Below are positions 51,169 to 62,700 of a stretch of DNA of 64,000 nt, piece after piece. Every line of letters starts with the position of its first letter. Within the stretch, counting starts at the first letter, position 1. A program made the position numbers and the translations under genes. Source of the stretch: Seriola aureovittata (taxonomy: Eukaryota > Chordata > Actinopteri > Carangiformes > Carangidae); assembly GCF_021018895.1 (NCBI RefSeq), contig NC_079373.1, forward strand, positions 16,797,501 through 16,861,500, in the 5' to 3' direction. Under the pieces are notes generated by a model. It worked only from the letters and a program-made list of their open reading frames with translations. It was not told the DNA's origin and ran no database searches.

Positions 51169-54100
51169 AATATTTGTCTCTAGTGAGCTCTTCTGTCTTC
51201 CCCCCTCTAAAGAGAGAGGCTAGCACCTGGACGCAACCCAAAACGACTGCCTGCTTCTTAGGCCCATCTTCATCGCTGCATGCCTGAGTGACCTGCTCCT
51301 CTGTCTATGCTCCTGTTGACTTATCTACTGATTGACCGTCATGACATTTTCTCACAGTTAGCTTTAATCATTTCAGTGTAACAGTGTACCATTATGGAAC
51401 ATTACGGAACGCCGGAGCACTTGTGTGGTACAACAGCCGACGATGGTGGCACACAGTGTAATTTACATAGAAATGACCAAATTACTGAGCACAGGCGCAG
51501 CCATTGGGTGCTATAATTCAAAAAGACTACTGCGAGTAACCACATGCGGGTCTCTGACAGGGTACAGCCTCCAGCCAACACTAACATTCAGAAAAGCAAG
51601 TGGTCAGCCAGCAGGAAGGAATGTGCTGTTTCAGCAAGTTGTAGGTATTTTGTCATCACCAGTATCACACGTCCTCTTGCCCTTCTGTGTATCGATTCTC
51701 TGTGCACTTCAGGCATGGAGAGGACAAAGCTCTTATTATGAAACAGTAACAGCCCCCGGAAAAAAGCAAAAAACCAAAAACTCCACTGTGCCAGCAAGTA
51801 TGGCGAAAATGAACACATATTTTAATGCTGTTGAGTAGGGGTAAGGTTTTATAAATGCTAATTTAAAATCTAATTAATAAAATACATACAGATATGAAAG
51901 TTTTACAATAGTCTGCCAAGTGGTGCAGCATTTGCATACACCTTTTCAGAATTAGAAAAATCATCCTCACGTCCTTGTTAGGTAGACACAACCATATGTC
52001 CAGCCAGCTAATTTGGACCAATCAACTCTTGTCTGGCATTGGGGCTGATTCATAATCTCCCCTCATGACATTTGCATAGAAATATCTTAATTACGGCCGC
52101 AGTCTCAGCTAGGTGCAGGTGGCCATGAGAAAGAACGCATTCAACAGCAAAATGATAGATTATCTCCCCATGAATGCGATCAGTGATTCTTTCCAGCAAA
52201 AAGACAGAAAGAAAAAAAAACAGTCATTTCCATAAGCATACTAATTCACATTAACATAGAGATGAACCCAGATGCAAATGAGTGAAACGGCATGTACTTG
52301 AAACAGGTCCCCTGGCTGTACTGACGAATCAACAGGCATCACCCAGAGGAATATCAAAATCCATCAAGCATGTCAATCAAATGCTGTGCAACATTTCAGT
52401 TGAAGTAAGGAGGGGAAAAGCAAGGCAAAAACACTTGAACACAACAAGGTCCTTACGAGGCAGCTAATGTCATGGCTGAGTAATCCTAGATTAAATAAAC
52501 AAAAGAGAATTTCAAGACGTGCTACGATGGCGGAGTAAAGCACATGCTGAATTTAGCTCTTTTACCAACATTTCATTTGGAGCTTTTGACTTACAACTAG
52601 GGCAATTTTTTTTCCATCTTAATGTGCTGTTGGTGTGTGGCCATCATTATACAGTTTATCTGTGAAAAAAAGAAAGATGGCAGTAGACCTATTCTCTTTA
52701 TGCTCCAAAATGCAAATGTTATACATGAAATCAAATGAGGCTTATGACTTTCTGCAGGCTATGGTCTGACATTTTGGAGACAGAGCTTGAGGGACGAAGC
52801 ATAACAAATAGGATGGAATTAAGTGGGGAAATTAATCAGGATTTATTTTTATGTATGCAATGACTGGCATGAAGCAAATCGTATTAAGGGAAAATAGAGG
52901 AAATCCAGACTGAGGTTAAACAATTCTTGTTTCAAAAACAGTTTAATGGATTATATGCAGATCTCTCTATTTGTATACATACTATAGGCTATATTATTGT
53001 TCCATATCTAATAATAATATGAAATTATATAATGAGGAACATAAAACGTTGTATGTCTGTATCAGCCAGTATAGTTCTGTCAACATAAACTACGTCAAAG
53101 ATCTGACTCACTGGTTGTCATGAGAGACTGAAAATATAAACTAGCACAATGAAAATAACAGACTTTTGTGATGGAAAGGGACAAGGAGGATGTAATCTGT
53201 TCCATAATCTGCAAGCATGGCAGCCCTGAGCGCCTAGACAACAGCTGGACAGATGTATTAGTCTGTTCCCCTGTGTTTGATTTACTGTGGCAGAGCCCTG
53301 CAAAAAAACAATTCCCCCGCTCAAGGATGCAAGTTTATTGGCTGAAGACATTGCCCATCAGAGGCTTAGTTTTACATGGTCACACACACACGCACACCGA
53401 CACATAACCCATCACTCCACCTCACCTTCTCTTTTTATTTTACCTTTTTTCTCTCACTTTTTACATCTTTATTCACTCTCATTTATCAAACACTTGCATG
53501 CTTTTCACTGCTGACTTCAAAAGTAAATCCATTTGGCAGTGATTAACGGAGCTGGGTGTCCCTTGTGATGTTTCCAGGTGCATAGACTTGTTAAACACGC
53601 GCTGTGTGATGAAATGTGGCTACACACCACAAATCCAAAGCCCACACCTATGGATAGTCACCAACTGAAAGTGTAACTGATTTTAACATCAACTTTATTG
53701 GTAGAGGAAGAGAAAAGGACAGGACATCTTTAGATTTGACTTAAATTCATTTGGACATACACATGCTGAGATGAAAACAGAGGAGGTCACTACACTTAAC
53801 ACATTTTCTCTCTCCTTATTAGTTGTGGTATGTGCACCCCCCTTCTCGCCTGCCTCTGTTACTCATTACCTTCTACTTTGTCTTGAGAAAGAAGGCCCAG
53901 AGGCCCTGACCTTGTTCTTACAACCTTAGTTTGGACAAAGCCAGGCTTTATGCCAGCTCTCCAGGCACACCACAGCCTGCATGTACAGCCCTTACCACTG
54001 CCAAAGCCCCTCCAGTTGTTGCCCCGGCCCCCCAGTTTACCCTTCATGGCCCGTATCCACTCAGCTGTGACTAAGTGACTCTCCCCCCAGTGTGTGCCGT

Positions 54101-54379
54101 GTTTCATAATGAAATCATTCAGTCATGCGCAGGAAGCTCTCTGCACTGTGTAGCCATGGAAGAATGCTGGTTATGTCCATCCCCTCACACATGGCAGGTC
54201 TGTTGGAAAGGGACAGTCTAAGTCAGTCAGTCACCTTGTGTCTGGCGAAACACCCGACTTTACTTTTTATTTACTCGGTGCAGTCGGTTCGGTGCAATGA
54301 CGCAACTGTTTACTGTTTTTAGAGCGTACCTAAAATTTTGTCGGCTTTGTGACTTTTAATGATTTTAGTGTTAGAAGAA

Positions 54380-55015
54380 CAGTTAAGCATTCTGGGAAAT
54401 ATATTTATTTGCTTTTTTGATGAAAGTTAGATGAGATTGATTTGATACCTCTCTGTCTGTCTGGTCAATACAAGGCTACCAACAGCCTGTTAGCTTAGCA
54501 TAAAGACTGGAAACAAGGGGCAAAAAACTAGCCTGGCTCAATAGCACAATATCCACCTGCAAGCACATCTAAATCTCACTAATTAACACGTGATAACTCA
54601 TTTTTACACACAGGTATAAAATAATTAAAGCAGTTTTTACGTTGTTTGTGTGCTAAACTATTTCTTGCGTGGTAACAGTTACTTCCTGAAGTCTTGTCAT
54701 CACTGTCAGGTTGCCAGGCAACCAGCAAAGACTTTGAGAAGTTACCCCAGCCAAGAAATAGTCTGGCTCATAAACCAGAGTATATAGTTTTTATGCTTCA
54801 GTTTTTGTGCAGATTAAACAAACAAGATAGATTTGTGAGCTGAAGGCAGACTTCATTATCTAGAGCCAGCTAGCTGTTTCCAGTCTCTAAACTAAGCAAT
54901 GATAACCAACTCTGGTCTTGTCCTTGTTTTGATCAGACCAACATAGAAGTTATATATTTCTCATCTATCTCTCACCAAGAAAGCTACAGTAATAATTATT
55001 CTCCAAACTGTCATA
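54380..55015. mobile_element. Long fold-back MITE (imperfect palindrome, about 630 bp)
   Basis: The left arm contains GTTAGCTTAGCATAAAGACT, then GGAAACAAGG and CTAGCCTGGCTC. The right arm contains the inverse: AGAGCCAGCTAGCTGTTTCC, AGTCTCTAAACTAAGC. Closer to the centre, CTATTTCTTGCGTGGTAACAG pairs with the inverse of CCAGCCAAGAAATAGTCTGG. The two arms meet at GGTTGCCAGGCAACC (54709-54723). Outer ends also match (GATGAAAGTTAGATGAGA versus the inverse of TCTCATCTATCTCTCACC). No coding capacity is seen. The family is widespread in percomorph genomes by my recollection; its superfamily is not determined here. Confidence 0.82.
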
Positions 55016-57879
55016 CTATTCCTCCCTTTTCTTTTAATATAACCTCCACATGATCCTGACTTTATTAAGAGTTTTTTTTTTAAAAATCATGAAATATAGG
55101 AACACAGCCAACTTAGACAAGAGTTTATGTACACAGCTGGGACTCCTTACCCTTGCCTGCAATGTGTCCATGGAGATGAGCCTCCCTCAGCTCCTCTGGA
55201 ATGTTTGCAATGTGCACAAAGAAGATCAGCTTGAGTACCTGGGGTCTGTGCTGAGGCCTGCTGCGGGCCCCCGGCTGTATGACTGTCTGAGCTTGTGATT
55301 CAGTGTACTGACACATAAAATGAGCACATCTTGAAGAAACCACAGAACACTGGCATGTATGAGGGAATCACTGGTGCCACAAGCTAGGACAAGCTGCGTT
55401 CATCAGACCATGTCACATAGGTATGTGAATGAAGATTTGCTTGCCTCTGGGTGGGGAAAAAAAAACGGGGGACTTGAAAGAATATGTGTTGTGAGCTGAA
55501 GTAAGCCAGGCAAGAGTGAGAGTGGAACATATGCAAACAGTTAAAAGGGTGATTCAACAACCCCTTTGATATCCACCATTAGTGTGATTACAGCTGGCAT
55601 GGTCCCTGGTTAAAAAATGGCTCTCTTGTGCAAAGGAGTCCACAAAAAAACTCATTAGGAAAATGAAACTTTCATTTTCCATTTAGCTAACAAATGAAGT
55701 TGACAGTGATGTTAACAGCAGAGACGGATGCGCGACAGGAAGGGTGAGATGTGGGTGAATTATAGAGGGAGGGAGATTGTGTGAGGCAGGAAGGGAGGAA
55801 GGGTTGTGAGTCTGGTTTAGACATGCAGACCTTAGTTTAGCATTGTGTTTAATCCCTGGTGTCTGCGGCCTGTCGTAAATCTCTTGTTTGGCATTAACAG
55901 ACATGCTTAGAGCACCATGTCCAGCTGCAAGTGCAGTCTTTGCAACCCCCCCCCCACCACCACCACCACCACCCCCCCACCCCCACCCTGAAACACACAT
56001 GTTCATATACTAACCCTACACCCAGCAACCAGCACATTAACATGACCTGCTTTTCCCTATACAACAGCCAGTGCACATATTGATCCCCAAGTCCCTATTA
56101 CAGCTGCAGCAGGCACTTACTCTGGAAAAAGCCTCCAGTTACACCTGCTTCAACGTCTGCTGCTCATCTGCAACTATGTAGCGACCTAGCAAGGAGAAGC
56201 ACAAATCACGACACACGTGCTGCAATCAGTTAAATCAATTGCGAGTTCAAATCGAGCCACTATTTGTACAAGATACACTCATTCTCTCATCCTTCTCCAC
56301 GGAGCTGTACAAACAGTTGTGGTGTGCCCTGGAATTGGCCATATATTTAGAAAAAAAAGTCGTAAAAGAAACCAGGTGAGGTGCAGGACAGTCAAAGGCT
56401 GGAAAGAATTGGGCCTTGAAACTTAAAACTTTAATCATTGACTTTCTTTCTGATGTGCTCATAAGTCTAGAACCAGAAATGAGACACAGAGCTGGTCCCA
56501 TGGTGGAACTAATAAGGAAAGGATGCTTCCAGAAGGGTCAAACTAAAGACAGATGTTAAGAGAAACAGTAAAAGGCGAAATAATACAATTGACCTCAAAA
56601 CAATATATCTGTACTTCTTCTTTCATACCTCTCACAATTACTAATTCAACCTTGAAATAATTGTAAACGGGGCTCTACCTTGAGAGCATAGCTCTCATTA
56701 ACTGATTCAGCCTCTCAAGCATCCAGTAAGGGACTTTCCTTACTTTTCATCTGAACAGATTGAGCCAATAAGCCATCCAGCCTTGGCCGCACAATGACTG
56801 TTTATATCACAAGTGTGACAAATATTCTGCAATCTGTCATTTTGGTCTAAAAAGGATGGAGTGTTGATATAGCTAGGGAACAGTTAAAACCCTTTTCGGA
56901 GAATGTCAAATTATGTCAGTTGTCTCCTTCAGTTCATCATTCTGGGTGAGATTGTAAAGGGGATTAGAGATTCCTGTTGTATCGTGCCTGTGGCTGACAG
57001 AATGGCTCCTGGGGAACAGTGTGCCAGAACAAGATATTTCTATAGCACAATGAGAGCACTGTAATGGGCAAGTACAGAGGCCTGAGAAATCCCCGCGCTC
57101 CCTACATAGGTAAATATTTGATGCAGTCTAATAAGGCAGTTTAGTACAAACTGCATATGAAACACAGTCTGACAACGGTTAAATTATATTACAGTGTATT
57201 TATCAAAAAGAACAAGAGATTTTGGAATGTTACAACGCACATTAAATTAGTGGAGCATCAAATATCCAAAACAGGTAGCCAGACGATATTTACAAGGTAC
57301 TTACAACATGTACAATGGACATGATACACCTGTGACTTTAAGGCAGAATATGCAATGCAAACACAATTACAAGAGTGCAGGTGCTGCTATGACAGTGTAC
57401 TGTGCAAACGATCCTCTATAAAAAGCCAGCCAGATGTCAACAGAAATACAGTATTCAAGAGTCAACTTATGTTAAGGCTTAGGAGTTTGTCATTAGGATT
57501 ACTGAACACAAGGCAAAAATCCAAACACACACACATGAAGGGCTGCATTACCACACCCTAGTCACAAATATAGCCTACTCTTTACATCGATTCCTATTCA
57601 GGTGAGCATCAGTGGAGTGAAGTAAGACAGGATAAACTGGCCTTAATCATTCCTCTCTGTGAGGCATACAGTGAAAATATGTGCAGGGAGCTTATAAACG
57701 TGTCAAATTTACTTATTCATAAAGTAAGCAACACATTCTATTCACAAGAGGTAGTTCAGCTGGATATTCAAGACAGTTCTGTGTAATGCGCATCAGTTTG
57801 GCACAGGTGTGCCAATCGCGTTTGCAGAGCTCATTATACTGTGCAGGCAACAAATCCATCACCAGTGCGTGCTGAACGT
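55016..57879. other. FJX1 3' flank, including its 3' UTR
   Basis: The FJX1 3' UTR must begin at 57879 and run leftward. I saw no AATAAA close downstream; an ATTAAA on the minus strand near 56427-56432 is one possible signal, implying a UTR of about 1.45 kb. The rest is unassigned apart from the CAC/C-tract at 55946-55988. Confidence 0.45.
55946..55988. repeat. C-tract with (CAC)n core
   Basis: Ten C residues, six ACC/CAC triplets, then another C-run. The minus strand is therefore G-rich with runs of three or more G, a possible G-quadruplex former. Confidence 0.9.
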
Positions 57880-59163
57880 TCACAGCTGGCTGTACTTGCC
57901 TTTGCAATGCAAAATGTGTTTGTATAATCTGTCTATCCTGTCCTGGAGAACACCAGCGTGCTCCTCTGAGAGAAATCCTAATTCCAGAGACAAAGGCTCG
58001 CTGTCTCTGTAGAGCTCCAGCAGCCTTTTCCTGGAGTCTCTGCGCCTGTGCAGCTCCGCCACGCGCTGCGTGGTCCTTTTTCTGAACACACACACGGAGC
58101 TTAGCACCGTATTGTGATATTTCTCCCACATGTTTAAGACCCGGAACCCGTGTACGAGTCCGGCCTCGTTGTCTATGAACACAAGGTCACCCTGGGGCGT
58201 TTTGAGGAGGTTGTTGGTGTCCCTCTCCATTACGCGCGAGTCCCACTGCAGGCTGAACAGATTGCTGACGAGCCTGTCGAAGTTTGCAGTCAGGTAGTCG
58301 AATATTATCAGGTCGGTCCACTGCATAAGCTCCAGCAGCTCCGCCGTCGTCTTGTTCCGGAGCTCTGCAAGCACAGGATGCAGCCCGCTGCTCTCCTGTC
58401 TGAGTGGCGCAGGTGTGACCACCCCGGTCAGGTTGGAGACCCACTCAGTGAGAGAAACAACGGCTCGGTCACTCCACTGTAAACCATCTATCCGCGTCCT
58501 CACAGCCGCCCATTGTTCACTGTCGCTGTTCAGCTGTGACAGTATTAGAGGGGGCAGGTTTGTGATGCCCAGTAAACTGGCAAGGTAATATGTCAAAGTT
58601 TCTCCTTGCACCTGATCCGCGTTTATCCCGTAACGCACACACGCTTTGCTCCCGTCTGCAAAAGTGGCGAGCTGGTTGGATATCCTACCGCATCCAGGCT
58701 CCAGCTTCACTATCCGGTATGTCCTGGCTCTCTCTCGCCAATCCCGAGCATATTCCTCCGTGAAGCCCTCAGGGAAGAGATCTTCGAGCCATTCACTCCA
58801 AAATATCCCATCCTCCACCGGGGAACCTAACTTGACCGGGCCCTCCCGGCGCGCTGACCTCTTGTTATCCCCATTCATATGGTAATTTCGACTTCCTGCA
58901 GAGACAGTTTGATCGGTAAGGTTGCGAGCCTCAAGTCTGCCCCCCAAGTGCGGTCTTTGTGCCGCTCGGACAGCGAGCAATGCCCGGAAAGTTTTGGCGG
59001 AGAGGTCCGCTGGGAGACCTTGGTGAAAAGACCCTCCGCCCGGTACTGAGAACCTCCGTTTGTGTCGCTCCAAGCGGTTCTCCAGTGCGCTCCAGACGTA
59101 GAAAACACTTGCAAGGGCGCACATGAAGAGCACAGCGAACAAGTTTGCTGAAACAGCCCTCAT
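57880..59163 (-). CDS. fjx1: Four-jointed box kinase 1 (FJX1), complete single exon
   Basis: This is an uninterrupted 427-residue reading frame ending in TGA, recognisable along its whole length as vertebrate FJX1, the orthologue of Drosophila four-jointed (human protein about 437 residues). The frame stays open 24 codons further upstream, but the only start there is TTG, so I chose the ATG at 59161-59163, which has A at -3. Residues about 5-24 form a type II signal anchor, placing the protein in the Golgi lumen or secreted. A variable stem follows to about residue 115, then the conserved domain from the block GIFWSEWLEDLFPEGF. Visible family motifs are ACVRYGINADQVQGE, the catalytic-loop-like DYLTANFDR (about 289-297) and the metal-binding-like DNE (about 331-333). 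N-glycosylation sequons lie near residues 81, 244 and 270. Fly Four-jointed phosphorylates cadherin domains of Fat and Dachsous; kinase activity of vertebrate FJX1 is less certain. No frameshift is seen. The single coding exon is normal for this gene. Confidence 0.97.
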   Translation of the reverse strand: MRAVSANLFAVLFMCALASVFYVWSALENRLERHKRRFSVPGGGSFHQGLPADLSAKTFRALLAVRAAQRPHLGGRLEARNLTDQTVSAGSRNYHMNGDNKRSARREGPVKLGSPVEDGIFWSEWLEDLFPEGFTEEYARDWRERARTYRIVKLEPGCGRISNQLATFADGSKACVRYGINADQVQGETLTYYLASLLGITNLPPLILSQLNSDSEQWAAVRTRIDGLQWSDRAVVSLTEWVSNLTGVVTPAPLRQESSGLHPVLAELRNKTTAELLELMQWTDLIIFDYLTANFDRLVSNLFSLQWDSRVMERDTNNLLKTPQGDLVFIDNEAGLVHGFRVLNMWEKYHNTVLSSVCVFRKRTTQRVAELHRRRDSRKRLLELYRDSEPLSLELGFLSEEHAGVLQDRIDRLYKHILHCKGKYSQL

Positions 59164-59750
59164 GCTGAAGACCACCTTTCCCCTCGGGGACCCACGGAGC
59201 TCCAGCAGATTAAGACAAGAGACAGAAAGAACCAAATTTCTTCAACCCACAGTTGAGCTGGAGCGGCTGTGAGCTGCGCGCCCCGTGTCCCGTACACCCC
59301 CGAAGCCCGCGGCTCACAGGAGGACAGCTTGAGATCACAGGATGAAGCGGGTCTCCGAAACAGTGTGAATCTCATCTCCCGTCCTGTTCGGATGTCTTGT
59401 CATATCCCTCCTCTGCGGGAAACAGAGAGAGCATTTCGCGTGTCAGCACAGCGGATATCCTCTACTGAGCGTTCTCCATTGCAGCCCGCTGGTGTCGTAG
59501 GGTCTTTCTGTCCGTGTGCACCCCACCGTCCCTCATCCTCCTTTCTCTCTTCACTGTTCGCTGGGTGAGTTTGATTTGTGGTAGTGTCGGTTCGCAGAGA
59601 GACACTAGGCGGTGAGACACGTGACTCCAGTCCCGAGATGGTGGGCGGATCGTGGGAAGGGGGGTTCAGAGAGGAACGGAGCAAGTGCACCGCACCGCGT
59701 TGTGTGTGTGTGTTTGATGTGAGAGGAGTGCGTGGTATTGGCAAAGACAA
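59164..59750 (-). promoter_or_regulatory. fjx1: FJX1 5' UTR and promoter region, CpG-rich
   Basis: The roughly 590 bp upstream of the FJX1 start codon are GC- and CpG-rich compared with the AT-rich surroundings, continuing the island over the coding exon. The stretch holds a GC-box-like GTGGGCGGA near 59641, a consensus RBPJ/CSL site CGTGGGAA at 59651-59658 and a CACGTG E-box at 59618-59623. No TATA box is obvious, as expected for a CpG-island promoter. The transcription start was not located. Mammalian Fjx1 and fly four-jointed are reported Notch-pathway targets, which makes the CSL site relevant. Confidence 0.5.
59651..59658 (+). promoter_or_regulatory. Consensus RBPJ/Su(H) site upstream of FJX1
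   Basis: CGTGGGAA matches the high-affinity CSL consensus YGTGRGAA exactly and lies about 490 bp upstream of the FJX1 ATG. An 8-mer occurs by chance about twice in 64 kb when both strands are counted, so position rather than sequence gives it weight. Confidence 0.4.
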
Positions 59751-62700
59751 CCATTATGATAATTGATACCTAAGGCAGAAATACTTCGGAAATTATGTCA
59801 CCATTTTAAAACAAATTATATTCTGCGCCTGTGTAGGCTACAAAGAGTGTATCCTGTGTCAGACAGGCAGGGATGAGTGGAGGGTGACCCTGCCTGAACT
59901 CACTTTGCCCAGATTTGTGCTAAATCTCCCACATTTTTAGTCTATCTCTAATGTAGGCCAATGCCAACATAAGATCATAATGTATCACAGAAAGCAACAT
60001 ATCCTATTTTTGTAGTTTTGGCTCTGTGTAGGCTGCAGCACATTGGATTTGAGATGAAAGTATAACTGTAGGGTTAAAGCGTTGACTTTCAGCTTACACA
60101 GTTTGGGGTTGTTCTCAACCATAGTGGGCGGACACAGGACCCATTGACCTTTTTACACCTCCAATTTTAGGACACTGGTATGATCCAAAACATACAGACA
60201 AGGCAAGCATTTATCCCAAATACTGGGAATAGTGTTTCTGGCCAAGTCAGTCACCTGACATCTGTCTAACTGGTCATGTGTTTCCCTGCAGACTGAAGGC
60301 CAAAAGCTCCTGAAACAAGCAAGAAGTGTCCAACATATTTTGGTCCCCCAAATTTGGGATACTATGTATTCTATTATTCTGATTTAGGTGTAAAGATTCT
60401 TCACAGTTCTTTTGAGCTCCAAGTATGATGGAGAACAGAGCCAAAATAACAAAAATATGTGACTGTCCTAAAGGTTTCATGATCTAGCTGTTCCTTCTGT
60501 ACCACACAATAGTATTTTTAAAGGCTGAAAGAATTCTAAGACATTTCAAATAATCTACAATGTGACCATAAGTGCCTTTGTATGTAGGAATAACAATCAT
60601 TTGAGTTTACTTTTGAAAAGTTGTATATATTTGAATTCATTTCAATGTAATCTAGACCTACAAATACATGTGTAAAGACATTTTGTATACGATGTATCAT
60701 CAGTTTTATCCTAAAGTAGCTACATGAAACTAAAAAAAATCTTAACACAAGATCCACTTACTCTCTTACTATGGAGTTTTCAACCATATTCCACCATCTT
60801 CAACAGCAGACAGCATTTCCTCAATCATGAAATGCATGGTACAAATGCCTTGTTTCAGTATTTAATGGCTCAAGTTGCTGTTTTGTATTCATAAAGACCA
60901 CAGTTAGTTCAGTTTCTGCTGCTACGTATTTGATCATTTTCCTGCCAACACCTGGGGCACAATAAAGTCAACTCATGCTTGTTTCATCCTCATCCAAAGC
61001 TTTTGTTAAACCAAATGTAACATGCATGCACACAAACTCCTTTATACACATCTCCCTCATTAACTTATTCCTCATTAGCATCCCCTCACACTCTTCACCA
61101 TTCGACTCATGTTTTCGCACTCTGTATCTTGAACCTTAGCTTCCTAATCAAATTAATTGGGTCATTTTTATTGCAACATACTGGCATGCTAAATTGCCTG
61201 GGTCGAAAAGACAGTCACAGACAAGAATACTCAATTACACCCAGTAAACTAGAGGGCCACAAATTTGTGCTTTAAATGCCTGGAGCACAGAGACTGTTAT
61301 CTCCATGTTGATATTCATGTTATTTTATAGCTTGCAGAGAGAACTGCACAAAACCCATCCTCACTAGTTTATCTTATAACATGCAGAAATTGACAAGGGA
61401 TGACTTCTCGCAGACAGGCAGGTGAAATGATTCTGATGTGGTCATATTGTTCATGTAGCCTTCACTTCTGCTTTGTCAGATTGGATCTTTTAGTCATTTT
61501 TACTTTCCTTTTTTTTTTTTTTTTTTTTTTTGCCAACAGCAAAATAATTTGTTCAATTCCCAGCCTGTGTTTTGATTCTGAAATGCAGATTGACAGCAGT
61601 AGCGGTGCAGAGGGAACGAAACATCTCCGGGTAGGGCGCGAGTAGAGAGGCTTTTACAAGTCCTCCAAAAAATCTCCAGAAATGGTTTGTGTAGTGGTGC
61701 ATGGCTGAGCATGTTTTTCTAACACGGCAGACAAAAGAGTGGGTCCTTGTGGAGGCGGAGTTTTTCCATATGCTGTTTAAAACAAATTAGCCTTTGCAAA
61801 TTGCACACCGTGTCTGTCTCCCAGAAATGCAGACAGTTAGGCTTCCTAAATACATACGAGTAATATATAGAAAGGCTCTTTTGTATTTATGAGCATGTTA
61901 CCGCAGTTTTTTTCTCTAGTCCTGTTGTAAAAATGTTACTTCACCTTGGTGTAGTGGCTTCACTTTCACTTTAAAGCTGAGTAACAGCTAGACTTAAGAC
62001 TTGCAGCGTCTAGACATGGGAAATGAAGAAGGCTTAAGTGCATTGCTGGAATTCTCTCTGATGTGTGTTGCTTTTTAGGTGTCTGGAGTAACCGTACTGA
62101 CCGGCTCAGTCTGCGGCAGCTCTGCCGGTGGTGTCCCTTTCTCTGAGCACAAGTGTGGGCATGTTCACATATCAAACCTATCTGTTTCTTGCCATGTGTT
62201 ATCTGCAGGTCAGCCAACCTCTGAGCCCCCCCTCCCCCTCCCACAATCACCCCCCACCCCTTTGCTGGTGCATTCCTCCCTGTGCTTTCCTCATAAATCC
62301 CACAGCAGTCCCGGGAGGGCTGTAACACAGAAAGCTTTCCTCCACTAGTCATGGCTGTCTGTGGTCAAGCGCTGCAGTGACACAAGAGAGCCCAGACCGT
62401 CTGTCATTCTGTCCGCAGCGACACAGTACACCCATCACCGGCCGTCTGACCACGCCGCAGCTGTGATATAATCTCGGGTTCTCTGCGTGGTGCCTGTCTG
62501 CCTGTGCAGATGGACAGATGGACGCAAAGGTAGACATTAAGGGATGGGGACGGAGGAGGAGAAAGTGCAGTGGGCTTCTGCCACATCCCTTGTAGTCTAA
62601 GGTTAATTCACGCTGAGCAATAACTCATAGGTCCCCTGACACTTTGCAGCACTCTGTTTCCTGGACTGAATAATGAATGTGCAGGGCTTCCATTAGCGTT

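Larger units (their letters stand above)
46700..54379. other. Intergenic region between MITEs
   Basis: No supported protein gene. It contains one exon-like block on the plus strand at 47819-47894, a possible repeat fragment near 50510 and a poly(C) tract. An ORF at 51425-51838 was examined and not accepted. Confidence 0.55.

Noticed and set aside
51425..51838. 137-residue plus-strand ORF
   Set aside because: No known family, domain or supporting signals; it lies in intergenic DNA and its amino-acid pattern looks random.
56235..56260. tRNA B-box-like GAGTTCAAATCGAG
   Set aside because: No A box or cloverleaf can be drawn around it, so neither a tRNA nor a tRNA-derived SINE is supported.
58150..58482. 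110-residue plus-strand ORF inside FJX1
   Set aside because: Antisense shadow of the FJX1 coding exon, with no independent evidence.
59164..59235. 24-residue N-terminal extension of FJX1
   Set aside because: The upstream start is TTG. The first ATG is at 59163 and directly precedes the signal anchor, as in other FJX1 proteins.
62079..62348. 89-residue plus-strand ORF after an acceptor-like TTTTTAG
   Set aside because: It starts at GTG, becomes proline-rich low-complexity sequence and has no match I recognise; PAMR1 could not be supported.
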